DNA of 64,000 bases from Rheinheimera sp. (lineage in GTDB: Bacteria; Pseudomonadota; Gammaproteobacteria; Enterobacterales; Alteromonadaceae): positions 10,994-74,993 of the forward strand of contig DMYW01000053.1 in assembly GCA_003482455.1 (NCBI GenBank). Reading direction: 5' to 3'. The stretch's first letter is position 1, and every line of letters begins with the position of its first letter. The translations under genes were made by a program, and so were the position numbers. This document shows positions 26,733 to 35,958 of this stretch, piece after piece. The notes beneath the pieces were generated by a model that was not told where the DNA came from, did no database searches, and was given only the letters and a program-made list of their open reading frames with translations.

Positions 26733-27953
26733 TTAGAACACAAAATCCACCCCCAACGAAAAACCGTGCGCGGCTTGTGAACTGCCATCCGTCACAAACA
26801 CCACATCGCCAAGCATGTAGTCTGCTTTCAGCGCCATGCTAGGGGCTAAGTCGTAGCGCGCTGATAACACGTTCAAACGCAGCATGCGTTGATTAAGTGA
26901 TTTAACCATCAACGGCAGCAGCGGGTAGAACTGCGGTGGAGTGCCTTCGCGCAACACCTCGCTGGCGGCAAGTGGATGTTTGCTGATTTGTTCGTGGTGT
27001 AATGTCAGCACCAGATCGTCAAAGCGTCGTGAGGCAGCGGCAAACCACGCAGACGTTTGCCCATCAATGGCACCATCAATGCCATAGCGGGTGCGTTCGA
27101 CTTCAAAGTGCCAATCGCCGGGATGATAACGAAGGCCATAGAACCAATAGTTGCCGCCATTGGTAAAACTAGTATCGGCAAAAAAATCGGCGATTTGTGA
27201 CGGGCTGCCACCAAGTTGCTGCAGCGTTGGCGTCAAACTGGCAATAAAGCGCTGATCCAAGCTTTGTAAGTCGACGTCGGTTTTCATCAAGCCTGCCACG
27301 AGGTTGACTTTTTGCGTATCCAAATTGAACTTCAGTGCGCGAATGTCCCGCAGGTGGCTCGGAATACCGGAACCGCCAGCCGCGCTTTTAAACAACAAAC
27401 CGTCGAAATTGCTCCACTGCGCCTGCGTTTTTAAGGTAGCCCAGCTCCAGTTTTGTTGGTGTTCCAGCGAAATACCTTCGCCGGTTTCGAAATCAAACCG
27501 CCAATACACCGACTTGGGGAGTCGCGAGTAATTATGGGAAAAGCCGATGTATTGGGTATCGCTTTGCGCAAATAGCGGGATATCTAAACGCCCAGCTTTG
27601 AGCTGCCAAGCGTCATTCAGTTGCCAGCGTAAGAACAGCAGTTTGGTTTCTGGTTTAAAGTCACGATTGCCGCGAGCTTGCCACTGCGCCACCAGCTGCA
27701 TGTCGTCGCTGATATCGTGTTGCATTTGCACGCCGAACAAGGTTTCTTCACTAAAACTGAGTTCGCTGGTGCCGCGGTAGAATTCTGGGATCTCGGCATC
27801 TTGCCCTTGCATGGAAAATTGGCCCATGCGCACTGAACCGTAGCCGTGCCAATCCATGGCATAACTCGGTGCTGCGAAACAGCAGGCCAGTAAGCCAAGA
27901 CACAGCCCCTTAAGGTATTTAGTCGGGTTTTTGCCGCGGAATATGGATAACAA
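26733..27953 (-). CDS. Outer-membrane porin-like beta-barrel (second copy)
   Basis: A 406-residue barrel protein. No ATG lies before the signal peptide, so I place the start at TTG 27953, six bases after AGGGGG; this gives a signal peptide with KNPTKYLKG then a hydrophobic core ending SYA before MDWHGYGS. The start lies inside the last 35 bases of the histidine kinase gene. The mature part begins with the same Y-G-S strand as the first porin (FSGYGS) and ends GVDFVF, the barrel assembly signal. Between lie alternating strands rich in aromatics. Solute unknown. The gene is coupled to the PBP-like gene downstream. Confidence 0.78.
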   Translation of the reverse strand: MLSIFRGKNPTKYLKGLCLGLLACCFAAPSYAMDWHGYGSVRMGQFSMQGQDAEIPEFYRGTSELSFSEETLFGVQMQHDISDDMQLVAQWQARGNRDFKPETKLLFLRWQLNDAWQLKAGRLDIPLFAQSDTQYIGFSHNYSRLPKSVYWRFDFETGEGISLEHQQNWSWATLKTQAQWSNFDGLLFKSAAGGSGIPSHLRDIRALKFNLDTQKVNLVAGLMKTDVDLQSLDQRFIASLTPTLQQLGGSPSQIADFFADTSFTNGGNYWFYGLRYHPGDWHFEVERTRYGIDGAIDGQTSAWFAAASRRFDDLVLTLHHEQISKHPLAASEVLREGTPPQFYPLLPLMVKSLNQRMLRLNVLSARYDLAPSMALKADYMLGDVVFVTDGSSQAAHGFSLGVDFVF

Positions 27954-29505
27954 AACTAGCCCCCTGTTGCGGTGCGCTAAACAGCTCGATCTGCCCTTGC
28001 AAGTTGCTGCGCACGATCCGATGGACAATCGACAAGCCAAGACCATTCGAGCCTTGGCCCATCCGTGTGGTGTAAAAGGGATCAAACACTTGTTTTTGCG
28101 CGTCAAAAGCAATACCAGCGCCAAAGTCCATACAACTTAAATGGATGTGAGTGTCGTCTTGCCACAAGCGGATGATAATTTGTCCTTCGGTCCCTTCAGC
28201 ATAGGCGTGCAATCGCACATTACTACACAGACCACTGAGCAGCTGGTGAAATAAACCCGGCACCGCCTTGATGTGAATATCCGGTTGCACGGCGGTTTGC
28301 CACTGTAAGCCAACGTATTGCTGGTCGAGTTGATAAGCAATCAGTAGTTCATTGACGAATTCTGACAAGTTGAACCAACGCACCGATTCATCGGTTTGTT
28401 CTTTGGCGAGTAACTTAAAGTTCGAAATTAAATGCGCGGCTTTACCGGCGTTGTTATGCACGAGCTCGGTGGCTTGCAGCAGTTGTTGCAGTTGCTGCTG
28501 GAAACCTGACTTGGTCAAGGTGCCTTGTTGCATGTGCTGATGCAGTTGCTGCAATTCACTTTCCAAGCAGGTGACGCTGGTGATGATGATGCCAAGTGGC
28601 GTGTTCACTTCGTGCGCCACCCCTGCCACCAGGGCCGCAAGCGAGGCTTGTTTTTCGGATTGTAATAAGGCGTCTTGTGCTTGGCGCAGTTCACGCATGG
28701 CTTGTTCGGTTTGTTCTTTGGCGTGTTGCAATGACGCGTTGGTGTCGCGAATGGTTTGAATGTCGCCGGCTAACCGCGCTGATAAGCCGACGATACTTAG
28801 CGCAACTTCTTCGAATTCATCCTGCAGGCCAGTTAACGGGTTGGCGACTATGCCGGTTCGATCTGAAATCGCCGCACTTAGCGACACACTGAGTTTTTTC
28901 AAAGGCTGCAGCACAATGCGGTTAAAAGCCACATACAAACCTCCCGCCAGCAGCGACAACAGAATCAACAACTCCAGAAATTGTCGAGCTAATGCATCTA
29001 GCAGTAGCTGTTCGATATAACTCTGATTTTCCTGCAACATCAGAGTGCCAACCTCATTGCTTTGTTGACCTAAGGTCAAGGAGATGGCTTCGGTATAAGG
29101 CCCTGTGTTGGATAAAAAGGAACGCAGCAACCAAGATTGTGGCTGCATCGGCGTCGCATCAAGCAGCAGTTTTGGACCCGAATTGGCTTGCACAAAAATT
29201 TGCCGAATCGCCGGGTCGTTTTGATAAGGCGCCAGCAGCAGTTGCAGCGATTCCGGGTTGTAGTTCCACACGTCAATGGCAATCGCCCGCGCCATAGTCA
29301 CTTTGAGGCTGTTTAGATGCTGCCGATGTTGCGCCAACAGCTGCTCCGAAGTGCTCCAGACATAATAACTCGACATCAGCAACTGACAGCTAATGACGAT
29401 GGCTGCGAGGATCAGCATCAATTTGGCGGACAAACGTAGTGCCATTGAAATCCAACAAGTTTTTGCGTATTTGACTAGCTTAGCCAGCTTTGTTGGCTTT
29501 GCCAT
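27919..29505 (-). CDS. Membrane sensor histidine kinase without adjacent regulator
   Basis: A 528-residue kinase. TM1 spans about residues 28-48, a periplasmic domain of about 125 residues follows, TM2 lies at about 175-195, then a HAMP-like region, a coiled coil, the DHp helix with VAGVAHEVNTPLG (His near 298) and an HATPase domain with a variant N box (LLSGLCSNVRLHA), the G1 box DFGAGI and the G2 box NGLGLSIV. The class resembles NtrB/DctB-type kinases. No response regulator lies nearby. It overlaps the porin start, so HK, porin and PBP form one unit and the kinase may sense the same solute. A start at 29445 (MALRLSAK) is an alternative. Confidence 0.87.
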   Translation of the reverse strand: MAKPTKLAKLVKYAKTCWISMALRLSAKLMLILAAIVISCQLLMSSYYVWSTSEQLLAQHRQHLNSLKVTMARAIAIDVWNYNPESLQLLLAPYQNDPAIRQIFVQANSGPKLLLDATPMQPQSWLLRSFLSNTGPYTEAISLTLGQQSNEVGTLMLQENQSYIEQLLLDALARQFLELLILLSLLAGGLYVAFNRIVLQPLKKLSVSLSAAISDRTGIVANPLTGLQDEFEEVALSIVGLSARLAGDIQTIRDTNASLQHAKEQTEQAMRELRQAQDALLQSEKQASLAALVAGVAHEVNTPLGIIITSVTCLESELQQLHQHMQQGTLTKSGFQQQLQQLLQATELVHNNAGKAAHLISNFKLLAKEQTDESVRWFNLSEFVNELLIAYQLDQQYVGLQWQTAVQPDIHIKAVPGLFHQLLSGLCSNVRLHAYAEGTEGQIIIRLWQDDTHIHLSCMDFGAGIAFDAQKQVFDPFYTTRMGQGSNGLGLSIVHRIVRSNLQGQIELFSAPQQGASFVIHIPRQKPD

Positions 29506-29571
29506 GGTGGATGCAAGTTGGTAAAGAAAAATCAGTAAGATAGATTAAATGACGTCGATTATGCAGAGATA

Positions 29572-29601
29572 AAAAAGCCACAGGCGATGCTGTGGCTTTT
29601 T
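29572..29601. terminator. Bidirectional terminator between kinase and symporter
   Basis: AAAAAGCCACAG pairs with CTGTGGCTTTTT around a six-base loop. It lies downstream of the symporter gene (minus strand) and upstream of the kinase gene, separating the two transcripts. Confidence 0.9.
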
Positions 29602-29623
29602 CGTCAACCGCTAAAGGTTTTGC

Positions 29624-31090
29624 TTAATTCAGCGATTCGTGCGCGTGTTCACCGCGATGCAGTTGATCATGGATGTCGTGGTTATGCTCGATATATTGCG
29701 GCATCAACGAACCGATGATCATGCCAAAGAAGCTGGCAATCAAACCGGCAAACTGCGCTGGGACAAACGGATCTTCAGGACCTAACCAAATCACGCCTTG
29801 CCACACCGCCACACCGGCGAAAATCGACAGCAGTGCACCTTGGTTGGTCGCACGGCGCCAATACACGCCAAACGCCAGCGGGATAAAGGCGCTCACCAAG
29901 GTGATTTGATACGCACTTTCGACCATGCCAAAGATGGTAGCTTCGGTGTTCAGTGCGTACACCATCACGAAACAGGTAAACACCAAAGTGACAATACGCA
30001 TCGTCAACAGGGTTTGTTTGTCGGTCATTGGTGGCAGCATTGGCTTGAGAATGTTCTCGGCAAAGGACACAGATGGCGCCAACAAGGTGGCAGAGGCACA
30101 GCCTTTGATGGCGGACAACAAGGCACCAAAGAACAGCACTTGCGCAATAAATGGCATATGTTGCATCACAAACTGCGGCAGGATCAGCTGGCTGTCTTCC
30201 GCCATCAGTTGTTTCACCATATCCGGTGCGATGATGGTGGCGGCATAGCCGATAAACAGTGGTACAAAAGCGAACATAAAGTACAAGGAACCACCCAGCA
30301 CCGAGCCCCACACTGCGATTTTTTCAGATTTTGCTGATTGCACGCGCTGGAACACGTCTTGTTGCGGCATGGAACCTAGCATCATGGTACAGGCCGCTGC
30401 CGTGAAGGCGATCAGCTCTTTTAAGTCCATACTTGGCCAGAATTCGAATTTGCCCGCAGCGGCGGCGTGGTCGATGACAGTGCCGACACCGCCGGCCATT
30501 TGCGATACTTCACCGCCGATGTACAACAAGCCCAACACGATCACAATCATCTGTACCAAGTCAGTGATAGCAATGGCCCACATTCCGCCAAAGAAGGTGT
30601 AGATTAGGATGGTGACAGAACCAATCCACATGCCCATTTCTTGGCTGATGGCACCTTGCGACACCACGTTAAACACCAAGCCCAGCGCGGTGATTTGCGC
30701 ACCGACCCAGCCTAAGTACGACACCACAATCGCCAGCGAAGTTAACACTTCAACTTTGCGGCCGTAGCGGCGTTTGTAGAAGTCACCAATGGTCAGCAGT
30801 TTCATTCGATACAGCGGTGCTGCGAAGAATAAACCGACCAAAATTAGACATAAAGCAGAGCCAAACGGGTCTGCAACAATTGATTGCAGATTACCGTCGA
30901 TAAAGGTTGCCGGGATCCCAAGGACGGCTTCAGAGCCGAACCAAGTTGCAAACACAGTTGCGGTGACCATATAAAATGGCAAATGACGGCCGGCGACTGC
31001 GAAGTCTGCGGTATTTTTTACCCGCAGGGCAGCCCATAAACCGATCGCAACTGAGATGACCCAATAGGCGATAACAAACCAAAGTAACAT
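29624..31090 (-). CDS. Sodium:solute symporter family (SSS) transporter
   Basis: A 488-residue inner-membrane symporter with about 13 hydrophobic helices. The early segment FAVAGRHLPFYMVTATVFATWFGSEAVLG and the GDFYKRRYGR loop near residue 100 are typical of the SSS family (PutP/PanF/ActP relatives). The tail is His rich (about residues 468-484) and cytoplasmic or exposed. The substrate is not predictable. Upstream lies a 12-base perfect palindrome that may control it. It is monocistronic, bounded by a terminator. Confidence 0.9.
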   Translation of the reverse strand: MLLWFVIAYWVISVAIGLWAALRVKNTADFAVAGRHLPFYMVTATVFATWFGSEAVLGIPATFIDGNLQSIVADPFGSALCLILVGLFFAAPLYRMKLLTIGDFYKRRYGRKVEVLTSLAIVVSYLGWVGAQITALGLVFNVVSQGAISQEMGMWIGSVTILIYTFFGGMWAIAITDLVQMIVIVLGLLYIGGEVSQMAGGVGTVIDHAAAAGKFEFWPSMDLKELIAFTAAACTMMLGSMPQQDVFQRVQSAKSEKIAVWGSVLGGSLYFMFAFVPLFIGYAATIIAPDMVKQLMAEDSQLILPQFVMQHMPFIAQVLFFGALLSAIKGCASATLLAPSVSFAENILKPMLPPMTDKQTLLTMRIVTLVFTCFVMVYALNTEATIFGMVESAYQITLVSAFIPLAFGVYWRRATNQGALLSIFAGVAVWQGVIWLGPEDPFVPAQFAGLIASFFGMIIGSLMPQYIEHNHDIHDQLHRGEHAHESLN

Positions 31091-31131
31091 GATGGCGCGA
31101 TGTCCTTCTGTGTCAGGTTGATTGAAAACGT

Positions 31132-31143
31132 CTTTCCGGAAAG
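31132..31143. promoter_or_regulatory. Perfect 12-base palindrome upstream of the symporter
   Basis: CTTTCCGGAAAG is its own reverse complement and lies 42 bases upstream of the symporter start, inside the expected promoter. A repressor or activator dimer could bind. No named regulon motif is recognised. Confidence 0.4.
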
Positions 31144-31173
31144 GCAGCTGATGGGCTGCAATTCAGGGTCAAT

Positions 31174-31186
31174 TACACGTCGTGTA
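31174..31186. promoter_or_regulatory. Inverted repeat TACACG-T-CGTGTA
   Basis: A perfect 6+1+6 inverted repeat, 84 bases upstream of the symporter start. It is a candidate operator by shape and position only. Confidence 0.35.
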
Positions 31187-31642
31187 CAGGTTAAAAAACA
31201 GCCTGCCTGTTGCAAACCCGGCCGCACAAAAGATGTGCGATTTTCAGGGGTAACAGGTATTGTAAGGTCGTGTTTGTTCTGCGGCAAAGCAATTTGCTAC
31301 AAATTGCAAAAAAAAATGAAAAACCCGAATGACTGTACGGTTTTATCCAAAGAAGAATGCAAAACAAAAAACCGTAAAATATTGAATTAAAAGAAATAAA
31401 ATGTGATTAGTGGTTCAGCGTCAGGCTAGCGTGAAACTATTTCACCAGTGAGATGATTTGACCATTTTTCTTCGCTTTTTGCTGCGAAAAGCAAAATGGC
31501 GGATCCGCTGACACGCCAATGCCAAACTTTGCGAAAACCACCCCGACTCTGTACCAAAGTGTTGTGGCGAAAAAATCGCCATTGCGCGCAAGCTCTATCA
31601 CCGCAGTTCCAGCGGTTTATTCTGAAAATAAAGGAGCTTTTG

Positions 31643-32350
31643 ATGCAACCCAAGTTCATGCAACGACTACTGAGCTGCTGCTGCGTCGCACTGATGTTAT
31701 GCAGTGGCGTCAGCATGGCGGCCTGCCTCGACAACGTGGTGCTGGTCCACGGCAACAGTGCCACGCCCAGTAGCTGGAATAACACCTACAACTACCTGCT
31801 GAGCCAAGGCTACAGCGCCAGTCAGATATATCGACCGGCCTGGGGCTCGACTAGCTGCGCGGCTTGCAATGACCACAACGGCAGTGAAGAAACTCCGGTG
31901 CGCACTGCGCTGAGTCAAGCGCTTTCAACGTCGTGTACCGGCAAAATTGATGTGATTGGTCATTCGATGGGCGCCACATTGGCGGCACAACAAATCAGCA
32001 AGCTGGGGATCAGTAATAAAGTCGATAGTTTTGTTGGCGTGGCGGGGGCGTTTCGGGGCTTGTACAGCTGCGGTATTTATCCAGCGAATGTGTTGACCTC
32101 GACCTGCGGCGTCTATGGTTTGGCGGTGGCCAGTCCATTTCTCGATGGCTTGTATGGCCAACGCTTTGGCCAGCGGGTTTATTCCATCAAGAGCTACAGC
32201 GACCAAATCGTCTGCTCGACTGGTACTTGTTTAGTGTACGGCGTGCACTCCAGCAGTATCTGGCAAGAAAACGCGTCTTACACCTTTGTGCTGGGGCACT
32301 TTGGACTGCAAACCGACACCTATACCACGCAATATCAGTTGATTAAATAA
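31643..32350 (+). CDS. Secreted lipase/alpha-beta hydrolase (lipase class 2-like)
   Basis: A 235-residue exported hydrolase starting MQPKFMQRLLS after AAAGGAG; the frame extends upstream but without signal-peptide features. The signal peptide ends SMA before ACLDN. VVLVHGNSATPSSW supplies the oxyanion loop, the nucleophile Ser is in VIGHSMGATLA near residue 113, a candidate Asp is in SYSDQIV and the His in LGHFGL near the C-terminus. Many cysteines suggest disulfides, as in extracellular lipases. It most likely cleaves esters or triglycerides outside the cell. Confidence 0.87.
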   Translation: MQPKFMQRLLSCCCVALMLCSGVSMAACLDNVVLVHGNSATPSSWNNTYNYLLSQGYSASQIYRPAWGSTSCAACNDHNGSEETPVRTALSQALSTSCTGKIDVIGHSMGATLAAQQISKLGISNKVDSFVGVAGAFRGLYSCGIYPANVLTSTCGVYGLAVASPFLDGLYGQRFGQRVYSIKSYSDQIVCSTGTCLVYGVHSSSIWQENASYTFVLGHFGLQTDTYTTQYQLIK

Positions 32351-32389
32351 CCTGGGTAGTGCTTAGGTGCACAAAAAGTGCTGACTAAA

Positions 32390-32411
32390 AAGGAGGGCCT
32401 GCGCCCTCCTT
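32390..32411. terminator. Bidirectional terminator between lipase and AbgT genes
   Basis: AAGGAGGGC pairs with GCCCTCCTT around a CTGC loop. A run of A precedes it, so it has a T tract on the minus strand and would end the AbgT transcript well; the plus-strand T run is weak. Confidence 0.75.
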
Positions 32412-32429
32412 GTGGGGAAAGCGCGCCAG

Positions 32430-33989
32430 TTAGCCTGCGACAGGGAACAGGTACGAAGCTCCGATGCCAAGTGGTAACCCGAGCGCCCAATAGCCGAGTA
32501 AAAACAGCGTCCACAGCACCAAAAAACTCACCGAAAACGGCAGCATCAACGCAATCAAGGTGCCGATGCCAGTCGATTTGACATACTTTTGACAAAACAC
32601 CACGATCAGCGGGAAATACGGCATCAACGGCGTGATGATATTGGTGGACGAATCACCAACGCGGTAGGCTGCTTGGGTTAAATCCGGTGATACGCCCAGT
32701 TCCATCAGCATGGGCACCATAATGGCACCAATGAGCGCCCATTTAGCGGATGCCGAGCCGACCAATAGATTCACGGTGGCGGTTAAAAACACGATACCCA
32801 CCAGCGTGACCCCCAACGGCAATGCCAATTCTTTTAGGGCCATAGCTCCTTTGATGGCCAGCAAAGCTCCCAAATTGGACTGACCAAAGGCATAGATAAA
32901 CTGGGCGCAGAAAAACGCCATCACGATGTAATAGCCCATACCACTCATCGCTTTGCTCATGCCTTGGATCACATCTTTGTGGGTTTTCACTGTGCCTGCG
33001 GTGTAGCCGTACACCACACCCGGAATTAAAAAGCCGACAAAAATCAGTCCCACGATCGATTGCATTAACGGAGCGCTGGCGGACGTCAAGGCACCATCAG
33101 TGCCGCGCCAGGGCGAATCGCTACCCATACTGCTGGCAATCAGCAATGCGCCTGACAGCACAATCGACAGAGTGGCAAAGCGCAAACCGCGGCGTTCGGT
33201 TGCGGTCAATGCATCCATACTGGGCAGCTGCGCGGGGTCGCCGTCGACTGGGGTGTGCCGTAACCGCGGCTCGATCACTTTGTCTGTTAAAAACCAGCCG
33301 ACCAAGATGATTAGTAAGGCCGATGCGCTGGTAAAAAAGAAATTATTCAACGGGTTAATCACTAACTCAGCAGCACTTGGGTGCGACGATAAGCGCGCTG
33401 ACGCTTGCGTTAAACCGGCCAGCATAGGGTCTAGGCTGGATGGCACCAATAGGCTGGCCGAAAAGCCACCGGACACGCCGGCAAACGCCGCGGCGATCCC
33501 GGCCAGTGGATGACGTCCCGCGGCATAAAAAATCACTGCACCCAGCGGGATCACCAGCACATAGCCAGCATCAACCGCGACGTGGCTTAAAATGCCGACG
33601 GCGATCAGCACCGGTGTTAACAACATTTTTGGGGTGATATTTAAAATCGAGCGCAAACCGGCGTTGATAAAACCTGTGTGCTCAGCGACGCCTAGACCTA
33701 GCATCGCCACCAACACCACGCCCAGCGGCGGGAAGTTCACAAAGGTGGCGACCAGCTTGCTGAGAAACCCAGTCAAGGCCGAGCCATCCAGTAAATTGAC
33801 GATTTGAATAGGTTGGTTGGTGCGCGGGTCGATCTCGGTAAACTGTACACCACTGAGCCACCACGACAGTAACCAGACCGCGAGCATAAATAAGGCAAAC
33901 AAGATGGCCGGATCCGGCAAGCGGTTGCCGGCGCGCTCGATGGCATTGAGGCTGCGCTGCAGCCAATTCAAAGACGTTGTGTTTGACAT
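32430..33989 (-). CDS. AbgT-family transporter
   Basis: A 519-residue inner-membrane transporter with about 11-13 hydrophobic helices. The start NAIERAGNRLPDPAILFALF is highly characteristic of AbgT, as are HVAVDAGYVLVIPLGA and the late GSASAKWALIGAIMVPML segment. AbgT members take up p-aminobenzoyl-glutamate (E. coli) or export antimetabolites such as sulfonamides (MtrF/YdaH); the direction here is not known. GAGGAG lies before the ATG. No abgAB hydrolase genes are adjacent, which weakens a folate-salvage role. Confidence 0.92.
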   Translation of the reverse strand: MSNTTSLNWLQRSLNAIERAGNRLPDPAILFALFMLAVWLLSWWLSGVQFTEIDPRTNQPIQIVNLLDGSALTGFLSKLVATFVNFPPLGVVLVAMLGLGVAEHTGFINAGLRSILNITPKMLLTPVLIAVGILSHVAVDAGYVLVIPLGAVIFYAAGRHPLAGIAAAFAGVSGGFSASLLVPSSLDPMLAGLTQASARLSSHPSAAELVINPLNNFFFTSASALLIILVGWFLTDKVIEPRLRHTPVDGDPAQLPSMDALTATERRGLRFATLSIVLSGALLIASSMGSDSPWRGTDGALTSASAPLMQSIVGLIFVGFLIPGVVYGYTAGTVKTHKDVIQGMSKAMSGMGYYIVMAFFCAQFIYAFGQSNLGALLAIKGAMALKELALPLGVTLVGIVFLTATVNLLVGSASAKWALIGAIMVPMLMELGVSPDLTQAAYRVGDSSTNIITPLMPYFPLIVVFCQKYVKSTGIGTLIALMLPFSVSFLVLWTLFLLGYWALGLPLGIGASYLFPVAG

Positions 33990-34189
33990 GCAAACTCCTC
34001 ATTTTAAAACGCCTCTGTTATATAAATGGATGATTAGAAAGAGCAATCAGGAAAAGTCTGACAAGTATTCAGCTTTGACCTGATGCGGTAGTTGCCAGCA
34101 GAATAGGCTAGGATGAACGAAACGCCGGCTTTTCGCGGCGAGTGATCTGCGCCATGGGAAGGACCCTGTGCACTCTCAAAGGATGATTT

Positions 34190-35062
34190 GTGAAAAAACT
34201 ATTGGTATTACTGCTGTTAATCTTGGTGTACGTCTACGTATCGCAACAAAGTAAGCATGAAACAACGGCCTTGCTGCCTGCAGATTTGTTACCAATGCGC
34301 AGCTGCGTCAAACAGTTACACTGGTATTTGGACGATATAGATCCGCAGTTCTCGTTGTCCAAAGATGAAGCTCGCCAAGTGATCCAAGCCGCAGCGGCCC
34401 ATTGGATGGAGCTAGTGCCTGAGTTGCATATTGAAGAGGCACTTGATGGTTTTCCAATTCGGTTTGTCTATGACGAACGCCAGCAAAAGCAGCTGATGGC
34501 CGCACGTTGGGAGCGTAACGCCGAGCAAATGAGTGACTGGCTGAGTCGGCGCAGTGAGTCGTTGAATGAAGACATCGAAGACTACAATGAGCAACAAGCC
34601 GAACTGGCACAGCAGCGGCAAGCGCTCGAACAACAAGCCGCGCAATTAGCTCCAAACGACCCCAAACGCAACAACCTTGCTGAGCAAGCGCAATCCCTGA
34701 ACGAGCAAGTCGCCGAACTCAACGAACGATACGAACAGCTGTTGGGGCGGCAACAAGACATCGCCAAAGTTGGTGAAGACTATCAAGATTTGTTAGAGGA
34801 AGCGCCGGCGGCCGGTGTGATGGAAGTGGGCCAGTATCAACAAGGTGGCGTTGGCGGCAGCAAGATGACGATTTTTGCCTATCGTGACCAGCCCAGTTTG
34901 TATCTGACCTTGTTGCACGAGTTTGGTCACGCCCTGAACGTACCGCATTTAGATAATCCAGATGCAGTGATGGCACCGCAGATGTCCCATCAGCAATTGA
35001 CACAGTCCCAGCCTGAACTGACCGCAGATGATATCGCCGCTTGGCGCGAACAATGTGAATAG
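34190..35062 (+). CDS. Matrixin-like zinc metalloprotease with internal coiled coil
   Basis: A 290-residue protein starting at GTG after AAAGGA. A single N-terminal membrane helix (residues 2-18) serves as signal or anchor. Residues 38-95 look like the N-terminal part of a matrixin catalytic domain (CVKQLHWYLDD, then AAAAHWMELVPELHI). About 100 residues of Gln/Glu-rich coiled coil follow (about 105-205), then the catalytic end with HEFGHALNVPHL, the HExxHxxxxxH zinc site, and a downstream Met (DAVM) typical of the metzincin Met-turn. The coiled coil splits the catalytic domain. The 260 bases after the gene show nothing. Confidence 0.82.
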   Translation: MKKLLVLLLLILVYVYVSQQSKHETTALLPADLLPMRSCVKQLHWYLDDIDPQFSLSKDEARQVIQAAAAHWMELVPELHIEEALDGFPIRFVYDERQQKQLMAARWERNAEQMSDWLSRRSESLNEDIEDYNEQQAELAQQRQALEQQAAQLAPNDPKRNNLAEQAQSLNEQVAELNERYEQLLGRQQDIAKVGEDYQDLLEEAPAAGVMEVGQYQQGGVGGSKMTIFAYRDQPSLYLTLLHEFGHALNVPHLDNPDAVMAPQMSHQQLTQSQPELTADDIAAWREQCE

Positions 35063-35322
35063 AGCGCTGTGTAGCCGTTGGTCAGAAGTGCTCGCGGCTG
35101 TGGTAGTGAGCAGGCCATTGCGTTGAGCGGTGAACCTGATTCGCCACTTGATCATGGCCGGTTGATGTTGTGGCGAACTGCCGTGGCTGACTTAGCGGCA
35201 AGCAAATGCGCTGCGCCGTAGCGTCTATCAATGTGTTTTATCAGCGTTTTGAAACGTCACTTAAAATTGCGCCAGCAATCCACACGCTCCCCCTCGCATG
35301 GACTGCCGGCGCGGCCCTGTTG

Positions 35323-35820
35323 TTATAACCGGAAATCGCTACCGTCTTTGGCGGTGTAACACAGCTGACCGCGGCAGCCACGGGCACCACTGCGCATCTC
35401 TCCATCGATCAAACTAAACCAGTTTTGACCATCCATTTGCAGCTCAACGTCATCAACGCCGGCTAAATCGCGCCGACCACGGGCGCCGCTTTTACATAAG
35501 CTAATCTCTAGCAAGCGGTCACCTTGTTGGAATAACAAACTATCCGGTGTGTCACGACGGCCGCAAAACGCTTTGAATTGCGCTGGGTTTTGCAAGCCGG
35601 TGCTTTGACCGTCAGGGAAAAACGCCAGCACATGTTGGTAATACACCACATAACAGCTGACTTGTTGATGTGAACCACGCTCCAGCGGCACCAGTTTGTC
35701 CAGCACCGCCTTGGAGTAGTCCAGCACTTGGCGCAGATGGGCATTGGTCAACGCGCTGATGGCGTCGATTTGTTGCTGAATCATCGGGTCAATCCGGAAT
35801 TGTTGGGCACTGATGGTCAT
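35323..35820 (-). CDS. Hypothetical protein divergent from the DUF3612-type regulator
   Basis: A 165-residue protein without signal peptide, starting MTISAQQFRID. The middle has QHVLAFFPDGQS, and the end contains two similar Cys/Arg/Gly-rich segments (GARGRRDLAG and GARGCRGQLC), perhaps an internal repeat. The start is inferred because the upstream extension is short and no ribosome site is clear. The promoter gap shared with the regulator suggests it may be a regulatory target. I recognise no family. Confidence 0.62.
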   Translation of the reverse strand: MTISAQQFRIDPMIQQQIDAISALTNAHLRQVLDYSKAVLDKLVPLERGSHQQVSCYVVYYQHVLAFFPDGQSTGLQNPAQFKAFCGRRDTPDSLLFQQGDRLLEISLCKSGARGRRDLAGVDDVELQMDGQNWFSLIDGEMRSGARGCRGQLCYTAKDGSDFRL

Positions 35821-35906
35821 TTGGCGTTCCTCACACAGGTGTTGCACGCTTTTTGTCGGGAAGCGGTTGAACCCGATTGCTGTTGTATGAAATTCAGTCT
35901 ATGTTG

Positions 35907-35958
35907 TTTTTGTGCAAAATTTGACAAATAAAATTACACAATGTGAATTTTACAAAAT
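35907..35958. promoter_or_regulatory. Candidate operator array upstream of the regulator
   Basis: TTTTGTGCAAAA and ATTTTACAAAAT, both near-palindromic with TTTT/AAAA arms, flank TTACACAATGTGAA in the last 50 bases before the regulator start. RamB/ScfR-like proteins bind short AT-rich sites of this general kind. The arrangement suggests autoregulation and control of the divergent gene. Confidence 0.35.

Larger units (their letters stand above)
31091..31642. other. 552-base intergenic region between symporter and lipase
   Basis: No gene is supported here; the open frames lack a ribosome site or family features. It holds the divergent promoters of the symporter and lipase, two palindromes (annotated separately) and an A-rich stretch at about 31300-31400 that differs in composition from its surroundings. 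A short inverted repeat GCTTTT/AAAAGC lies near 31475-31495. Confidence 0.6.
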
